A stretch of DNA of 64,000 nucleotides from an uncultured Oscillospiraceae bacterium (GTDB taxonomy: Bacteria; Bacillota; Clostridia; Oscillospirales; Ruminococcaceae), in contig CAKSEC010000001.1 of the NCBI GenBank assembly GCA_934446355.1, forward strand, positions 124,001-188,000, read 5' to 3'. Shown piece after piece: positions 59,614 through 64,000 of the stretch. The notes under the pieces were generated by a model that saw nothing but the letters and a program-made list of their open reading frames with translations, was not told the DNA's origin and ran no database searches. The translations under genes and the position numbers were made by a program. Positions within the stretch are counted from its first letter, which is position 1; every line of letters starts with the position of its first letter.

Positions 59614-60159
59614 TTACTTCTTACCCTTACCTGCTTTACCTTCCTTGCGGCGGATAACTTCGTTAGCGTACTTGATGCCCTTGCCCTTGTAAGGCTCAGG
59701 AGGACGCTTGCCTCTGATCTCAGAAGCCATCTGACCAACCTTCTGCTTGTCGATGCCCTTTACGATGATCGTGTTGGGATCGGGAACGTCGAGTGTGATG
59801 TCGTCTGTATCAGAAACGATAACGGGGTGAGAGTAGCCGAGCGTGAGCGTAACATTCTTGCCGCTCTTCTGGCATCTATAGCCGACGCCGTTGATCTTCA
59901 GCTCCTTGGAGAAGCCGTTTGTAACACCCTCGATCATGTTGTGGATCAGGGTTCTTGTCAGTCCGTGGAGGGACTTGCTGAGATTCTCGTCGTCAGGACG
60001 CTCAACGATAACTTCGCTGCCGTCCATGGAGATCTTCATCAGGTGGTTGAATTCCTTTGAAAGGGAACCCTTGGGACCCTTAACTGTAACAACAGAGCCG
60101 TCGATCTTTACTTCCACACCTGCGGGAATAGCAACGGGCTTTTTACCAATTCTTGACAT
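59614..60159 (-). CDS. rplF: 50S ribosomal protein L6
   Basis: The 181-residue L6 begins MSRIGKKPVAIPAGVEV and has the C-terminal signature PEPYKGKGIKYANEVIRRKEGKAGKGKK. It lies near the factor-binding site of the 50S subunit. Confidence 0.97.
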   Translation of the reverse strand: MSRIGKKPVAIPAGVEVKIDGSVVTVKGPKGSLSKEFNHLMKISMDGSEVIVERPDDENLSKSLHGLTRTLIHNMIEGVTNGFSKELKINGVGYRCQKSGKNVTLTLGYSHPVIVSDTDDITLDVPDPNTIIVKGIDKQKVGQMASEIRGKRPPEPYKGKGIKYANEVIRRKEGKAGKGKK

Positions 60160-60173
60160 ATACTATTCCTCCC

Positions 60174-60572
60174 TTACCAGATGAAAGCAAGGACTTCGCC
60201 GCCGACATTGAGCTCGCGAGCCTTCCTGTCAGTCATGATGCCCTTGGAAGTGGATACGATAGCGATACCGAGTCCCTTCATTACCTTAGGCATATCCTTG
60301 CAGTTCGAGTAAATTCTCAGACCGGGCTTGGAAACACGTCTAAGACCTGTGATTACCTGAGCCCTTGTGTCTGTGTACTTGAGATTGACCCTGATGATGC
60401 CCTGCTTCTTGTCGTCGATAACCTTGAAGCTCTTGATGTAGCCCTCGTCCTGAAGGATCTGAGCTATCTGCTTCTTAAGGTTGGAAGCGGGGATGTCAAC
60501 AGAGGCGTGCTTCGCAGAGTTAGCGTTACGGATTCTCGTAAGCATATCAGCGATGGTATCAGTGATCTGCAT
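60174..60572 (-). CDS. rpsH: 30S ribosomal protein S8
   Basis: The 132-residue S8 starts MQITDTIADMLTRIRNANSAKH and contains STSKGIMTDRKAR near the C-terminus. S8 binds 16S rRNA helix 21, and in E. coli it also represses the spc operon. AGGAGG precedes ATG. A 172-nt structured gap separates it from rpsN upstream. Confidence 0.97.
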   Translation of the reverse strand: MQITDTIADMLTRIRNANSAKHASVDIPASNLKKQIAQILQDEGYIKSFKVIDDKKQGIIRVNLKYTDTRAQVITGLRRVSKPGLRIYSNCKDMPKVMKGLGIAIVSTSKGIMTDRKARELNVGGEVLAFIW

Positions 60573-60633
60573 TCGTTTACCTCCTATACGAAAGCCGTTA
60601 CGGAACCGAATTGTCCGTCGTACTTACATGATT

Positions 60634-60691
60634 GCTCCTTATCGGAGCTGATATTTAAGCCGGACTTTTATTGAAACAAAACCCGTCCGGC
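60634..60691 (-). promoter_or_regulatory. Two hairpins in the rpsN-rpsH gap, candidate ribosomal-protein leader
   Basis: GCTCC/GGAGC (60634-60638 with 60644-60648) and GCCGGAC/GTCCGGC (60659-60665 with 60685-60691) lie in the longest gap of the spc section. No T run follows, so this is not a simple terminator. It may be an autoregulatory or processing site. Confidence 0.45.
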
Positions 60692-60744
60692 GAGGGAACA
60701 AATTGATGGAACTGATAAAAATCGGGGTTCCTTGGCTCGCAGGA

Positions 60745-60930
60745 TTACCAGCTTGCCTTCTTCACGCCGGGGATCTGACCCTTATAAGCAAGCTCTCTGA
60801 AGCAGATTCTGCATATACCGAACTTGCGCATATAGGAATGAGGTCTGCCGCAGATCTTGCATCTGTTATAGGCACGAGTGGAAAATTTCGGTGCTCTCTG
60901 CTGCTTGGCGATCATTGACTTTTTAGCCAT
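60745..60930 (-). CDS. rpsN: 30S ribosomal protein S14, zinc type
   Basis: The 61-residue protein has Cys24, Cys27, Cys40 and Cys43 (CKIC, CRIC) for zinc, the short type Z form. Usual place between rplE and rpsH. Confidence 0.97.
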   Translation of the reverse strand: MAKKSMIAKQQRAPKFSTRAYNRCKICGRPHSYMRKFGICRICFRELAYKGQIPGVKKASW

Positions 60931-60950
60931 AAGTTTTCCTTCGTCCTTTC

Positions 60951-61490
60951 TTACTTCTCAAACGGAGCGCCCATCATGCTGAGCAGCTCTCTGGCTTCCT
61001 CATCAGTCTTTGCAGTGGTAACAAAGTTGATGTCCATACCACGTGTAGCCTCGACCTTATCGAAGTCGATCTCCGGGAAGATGATCTGTTCCTTCAGACC
61101 GAAGGAATAGTTACCTCTGCCGTCGAAAGAGTTGGCGTTGATGCCTCTAAAGTCACGTACACGGGGAAGAGCAACGTTGAACAGTCTGTCGAGGAACTCG
61201 TACATAGACTCGCCTCTGAGAGTTACCTTGACGCCGATGACCTGACCCTCTCTGAGTTTGAAGTTAGCGACTGCCTTCTTGGAACGGCACTCAACCGGCT
61301 TCTGACCAGTGATCTGAGCCAGCTCAGACATAACGTTCTCTATTATCTTGTGGTTTTCCTTTGCCTCGCCGCAAGCAACGTTTACAACGATCTTGTCGAT
61401 CTTGGGGATCTGCATAACAGACTTGTAACCGAACTTCTTGAACAGTGCGGGGGCAACGGTTTCCTTGTAGAAATCCTTCATTCTTGCCAT
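60951..61490 (-). CDS. rplE: 50S ribosomal protein L5
   Basis: The 179-residue L5 binds 5S rRNA. It has SVMQIPKIDKIVVNVACGEA, GQKPVECRSKKAVANFKLREG, and RGMDINFVTTAKTDEEAREL at the C-terminal end. Full length. Confidence 0.97.
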   Translation of the reverse strand: MARMKDFYKETVAPALFKKFGYKSVMQIPKIDKIVVNVACGEAKENHKIIENVMSELAQITGQKPVECRSKKAVANFKLREGQVIGVKVTLRGESMYEFLDRLFNVALPRVRDFRGINANSFDGRGNYSFGLKEQIIFPEIDFDKVEATRGMDINFVTTAKTDEEARELLSMMGAPFEK

Positions 61491-61578
61491 ATCAATACTC
61501 CTATCTGACAGCCGGATTTTAATGCTGCCCGCACTCGGCAGGCGAGCATTCCTTATATCCGACCCATCTCAGGCAATA

Positions 61579-61899
61579 TCAGTATTTCAGCTCTGCACCG
61601 CAGTGCTTGCAAACTCTGATCTTCTTGCCGTCCTCAATCTTGTGAGCAACTCTTGTGGGCTTGTCGCACTTAGGGCAAACGAGCTGAACCTTGGACGCAT
61701 AAAGCGCACCCTCAGCCTGAACTCTGCCGCCAAGCTGACCTGCCTGCTTGGGCTTAACGTGCTTGGTCACCATGTTGATACCCTCAACGATGACCTTGTT
61801 TTCCTTAGCGGAAACGGTAACTACCTTGCCCTGCTTGCCCTTATCAGAGCCGCTGATGACCTGTACCTTATCACCGGTCTTAACATTTAAGCTATTCAT
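61579..61899 (-). CDS. rplX: 50S ribosomal protein L24 with C-terminal zinc-ribbon
   Basis: The 106-residue L24 has an N-terminal KOW motif (KVQVISGSDKGKQGKVV) and EGINMVTKHVKP. A C-terminal pair of CxxC motifs (Cys75/78 and Cys97/100) probably binds zinc; many L24 proteins lack a full set. L24 starts 50S assembly. GGAGGG lies before ATG. Confidence 0.96.
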   Translation of the reverse strand: MNSLNVKTGDKVQVISGSDKGKQGKVVTVSAKENKVIVEGINMVTKHVKPKQAGQLGGRVQAEGALYASKVQLVCPKCDKPTRVAHKIEDGKKIRVCKHCGAELKY

Positions 61900-61915
61900 A
61901 ATCGGCGGGCCCTCC

Positions 61916-62284
61916 TTAAAGTACTTCAGGAGCGAGGGACAGGATCTTAGTGAAATCCTTGTCGCGCAGCTCTCTTGCTACCGGACCAAAAATACGAGTT
62001 CCCTTCGGATTTTTGTCCTCCTTGATGATGACCGCTGCGTTTTCGTCGAAGCGGATATATGTTCCGTCGTCACGTCTGAGACCCTTTGCGGAACGAACAA
62101 CAACGCACTTAACTACGTCGCCCTTCTTTACAACGCCGCCGGGTGTAGCTTTTTTGACGGAAGCAATGATTACATCGCCGATATTCGCATATTTTCTGCG
62201 GGTACCGCCGAGCACTCTGATACACATAAGCTCTTTGGCGCCGGTGTTGTCAGCGACCTTGAGCAGTGTCTGCATCTGGATCAT
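61916..62284 (-). CDS. rplN: 50S ribosomal protein L14
   Basis: The 122-residue L14 starts MIQMQTLLKVADNTGAKELMCI and ends PEVL, with IFGPVARELRDKDFTKILSLA near the end. Full length. Confidence 0.97.
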   Translation of the reverse strand: MIQMQTLLKVADNTGAKELMCIRVLGGTRRKYANIGDVIIASVKKATPGGVVKKGDVVKCVVVRSAKGLRRDDGTYIRFDENAAVIIKEDKNPKGTRIFGPVARELRDKDFTKILSLAPEVL

Positions 62285-62306
62285 GTTGTGCTACTCCTTT
62301 CGTAGA

Positions 62307-62561
62307 TTACTTAGCGCGCTCGATGACGTTAACAAGACGCCATCTCTTATCCTTGGAAAGGGGGCGAGTCTCCATGATCTCAACTCTGTCGCCTATTCCG
62401 CAAGTGTTCTGTTCATCGTGAGCCTTCAGCTTGATCGTGCGCTTTACGATCTTCTTGTAAAGAGGATGACGAACGTTGTCCTCGATGGCAACGACGATAG
62501 TCTTGTCCATCTTGTTGCTTACTACTCTACCAATTCTGGTCTTTCTTAAAGCTCTTTCCAT
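62307..62561 (-). CDS. rpsQ: 30S ribosomal protein S17
   Basis: The 84-residue S17 OB-fold protein contains RIGRVVSNKMDKTIVVAIED and GDRVEIMETRPLSKDKRWRLV, diagnostic for S17. Confidence 0.97.
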   Translation of the reverse strand: MERALRKTRIGRVVSNKMDKTIVVAIEDNVRHPLYKKIVKRTIKLKAHDEQNTCGIGDRVEIMETRPLSKDKRWRLVNVIERAK

Positions 62562-62581
62562 TTAGTTCTTATCCTCCTTCC

Positions 62582-62782
62582 TCAATTGTTTGCCGCGATC
62601 TGACGCTGACGCTGGATGGTCTTGATGCGTGCGATGTCCTTCTTGACAGCCTTTATTCTGGTGGGATTGTCAAGCTGGTTTACGGCAAGCTGGAAGCGCA
62701 GGTTGAAAAGCTCCTGCTTGAGTTCAGCGAGCTTAGTGTCGAGCTCTGTCTCCGAGAGATATACCAGTTCTGAAGCCTTCAT
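62582..62782 (-). CDS. rpmC: 50S ribosomal protein L29
   Basis: The 66-residue helical L29 has ELKQELFNLRFQLAVNQLDNP and ARIKTIQRQRQ. Its start overlaps the rplP stop by one base. Confidence 0.97.
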   Translation of the reverse strand: MKASELVYLSETELDTKLAELKQELFNLRFQLAVNQLDNPTRIKAVKKDIARIKTIQRQRQIAANN

Positions 62783-63204
62783 TAAAGCTCACCTCCGTCT
62801 TCCTTCTTAACAAACTTGCACTTGATAGGGAGCTTGTGCATAGCAAGACGCATAGCCTCGCGAGCAGTCTCCTCAGAAACGCCGGCGATCTCAAACATAA
62901 CTCTGCCGGGCTTTACAACAGCTACCCAGTATTCGGGAGCACCCTTACCGGAACCCATTCGAACGCCGAGGGGCTTGTCGGTTACGGGCTTATCAGGGAA
63001 AATCTTGATCCAAACCTGACCGCCACGCTTGATATAACGAGTCATAGCGATACGGGCAGCCTCGATCTGATTGGACTTGATCCATGCAGCCTCAAGAGCC
63101 TGCAGACCAAACTCACCGTTGGAAACCGTGTTGCCTCTTGTTGCGATACCGGCACGACGGCCTCTCTGTACTCTTCTGTACTTTACTCTCTTAGGAAGCA
63201 GCAT
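62782..63204 (-). CDS. rplP: 50S ribosomal protein L16
   Basis: The 140-residue L16 starts MLLPKRVKYRRVQRGRR and has RMGSGKGAPEYWVAVVKPGR, the loop near the A site. Start overlaps the rpsC stop by one base. Confidence 0.97.
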   Translation of the reverse strand: MLLPKRVKYRRVQRGRRAGIATRGNTVSNGEFGLQALEAAWIKSNQIEAARIAMTRYIKRGGQVWIKIFPDKPVTDKPLGVRMGSGKGAPEYWVAVVKPGRVMFEIAGVSEETAREAMRLAMHKLPIKCKFVKKEDGGEL

Positions 63205-63962
63205 TAGTCGTTACCCCCTTCTTTTCTAGGTTCTCTGGGTCTGCGCGGACGTCTGTCGTCACGACCCCTGCCATTGTTTCTATCATCACGGCGGCGTCTG
63301 TCGGGTCTTTCGGTTCTCTGTGCGGGGATCTCGCCCTTGAGCACTTCGCCCTTATAGATCCAAACCTTTACGCCGATAACGCCGTAGGTTGTGTTTGCTC
63401 TTGCAACGCCGTAGTCGATGTCTGCACGGAGAGTCTGAAGCGGGATAGTACCCTCGTGATAACTCTCGCTGCGGGCGATCTCGGCACCGCCAAGACGGCC
63501 GGCCACCATTGTCTTGATACCCTTTGCGCCGCTCTTCATGGTTCTGCCGATAACGGACTTCATTGCACGTCTGAAGGAAACACGTCCTTCAAGCTGCTGA
63601 GCGATGTTCTCAGCAACAAGCTGAGCGTTCATATCGGGGTTCTTGACCTCGATGATCTTGATGTCCACCTTCTTGCCGGTGAACTTCTCCATCTCAGCCT
63701 TAAGCTTGTCTACCTCTGCGCCCTTTGCGCCTATTACCATACCGGGCTTAGCGCATGAAATGCAGATAGTAACCTTATCGCCGCTTCTCTCGATCTCGAT
63801 CGAGGGGATACCGGCCTTGTAAAGCTTCTTCTTGAGAAGCTCACGAATCTTATAGTCCTCAACAAGTGTGTCACCGAAGGTTGCCTTGCCCGCAAACCAG
63901 CGAGAATCCCAATCCTTGATTACACCCACTCTGAGACCGTGTGGATTAACCTTCTGTCCCAT
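63204..63962 (-). CDS. rpsC: 30S ribosomal protein S3
   Basis: The 252-residue S3 has an N-terminal MGQKVNPHGLRVGVIKDWDS, a KH domain with the GxxG loop (GMVIGAKGAEVDKLK) and the C-terminal domain with VAGRLGGAEIARSE. An Arg/Asp/Gly-rich tail of about 35 residues extends past the usual end. S3 forms part of the mRNA entry helicase. Confidence 0.97.
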   Translation of the reverse strand: MGQKVNPHGLRVGVIKDWDSRWFAGKATFGDTLVEDYKIRELLKKKLYKAGIPSIEIERSGDKVTICISCAKPGMVIGAKGAEVDKLKAEMEKFTGKKVDIKIIEVKNPDMNAQLVAENIAQQLEGRVSFRRAMKSVIGRTMKSGAKGIKTMVAGRLGGAEIARSESYHEGTIPLQTLRADIDYGVARANTTYGVIGVKVWIYKGEVLKGEIPAQRTERPDRRRRDDRNNGRGRDDRRPRRPREPRKEGGND

Positions 63963-63976
63963 TGTAATTCTCCTCC

Positions 63977-64000
63977 TTATTCTGCTTCTTTGACAACCAG
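63977..64000 (-). CDS. rplV: 50S ribosomal protein L22, C-terminal end
   Basis: Only the last seven codons (LVVKEAE) and the TAA stop are in the window, read on the minus strand. The tail and the position upstream of rpsC fit rplV. Confidence 0.75.
   Translation of the reverse strand: MVVKEAE

Overview
The window looks like chromosomal DNA of a low-oxygen Gram-positive bacterium of the Clostridia, most like Ruminococcus and relatives (Oscillospiraceae). This is inferred from gene content and order, not from an rRNA, and none is present. Supporting points are the Firmicutes-type spc/alpha ribosomal operon with a KOW-domain gene between map and infA, zinc-type S14, fused SecDF, HemZ, lipoprotein PrsA-like foldases, a PadR/DUF1700/DUF4097 cassette, near-consensus TTGACA-N17-TATAAT promoters and GGAGG ribosome binding sites. 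I see no tRNA, rRNA, CRISPR, prophage or transposase gene.

Layout. 1-4489 (+): end of a gene module of the kind found beside tellurium-resistance (Ter) genes: a partial CitE/HpcH-like end, a phosphoribosyltransferase-TRSP-StiP fusion and a HAD phosphatase, overlapping hemZ. 4632-10548: a DUF4870 protein, the minus-strand rpmH-rnpA-yidD-yidC-khpB operon, and a VTC/DUF4956 pair. 10625-22965: an orphan BMP lipoprotein, two tandem PrsA-like lipoproteins, a short Orn/Lys/Arg-decarboxylase-fold protein, a PH-domain membrane protein, glmU, a nicotinamidase-like hydrolase, and padR-DUF1700-DUF4097-DUF4097. 23431-32834 (+): purB-recJ-rel-MBL hydrolase-pncB-proline-rich protein. 32983-38548 (-): nth, a CorC-like protein, a GNAT, tatD, an unknown gene and metG. 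38910-50306 (mostly +): a CdaR/PucR-like regulator, ftsE-ftsX-ctp, greA-lysS, small membrane proteins and secDF. 50374-64000 (-): a lipoprotein, then the spc/alpha ribosomal operon from rplQ back to rpsC and the last codons of rplV.

The most interesting unexplained signal is a dispersed structured repeat with four copies (4965-5069, 16010-16182, 23288-23392, 32892-32996). All four have flanks of exactly 31 and 32 nt around a long hairpin. The hairpin sequence differs from copy to copy but its pairing is kept by compensatory changes. In one copy the loop is inverted relative to the flanks, and in another the loop carries an extra 68 nt of folded sequence. One copy lies in the purB leader; the other three lie between convergent genes, and one of those supplies the last codons and the stop of nth.

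A second notable item is a lipoprotein gene (13339-14661) whose only plausible start is ATT. Several other genes start with TTG placed behind a good ribosome binding site.
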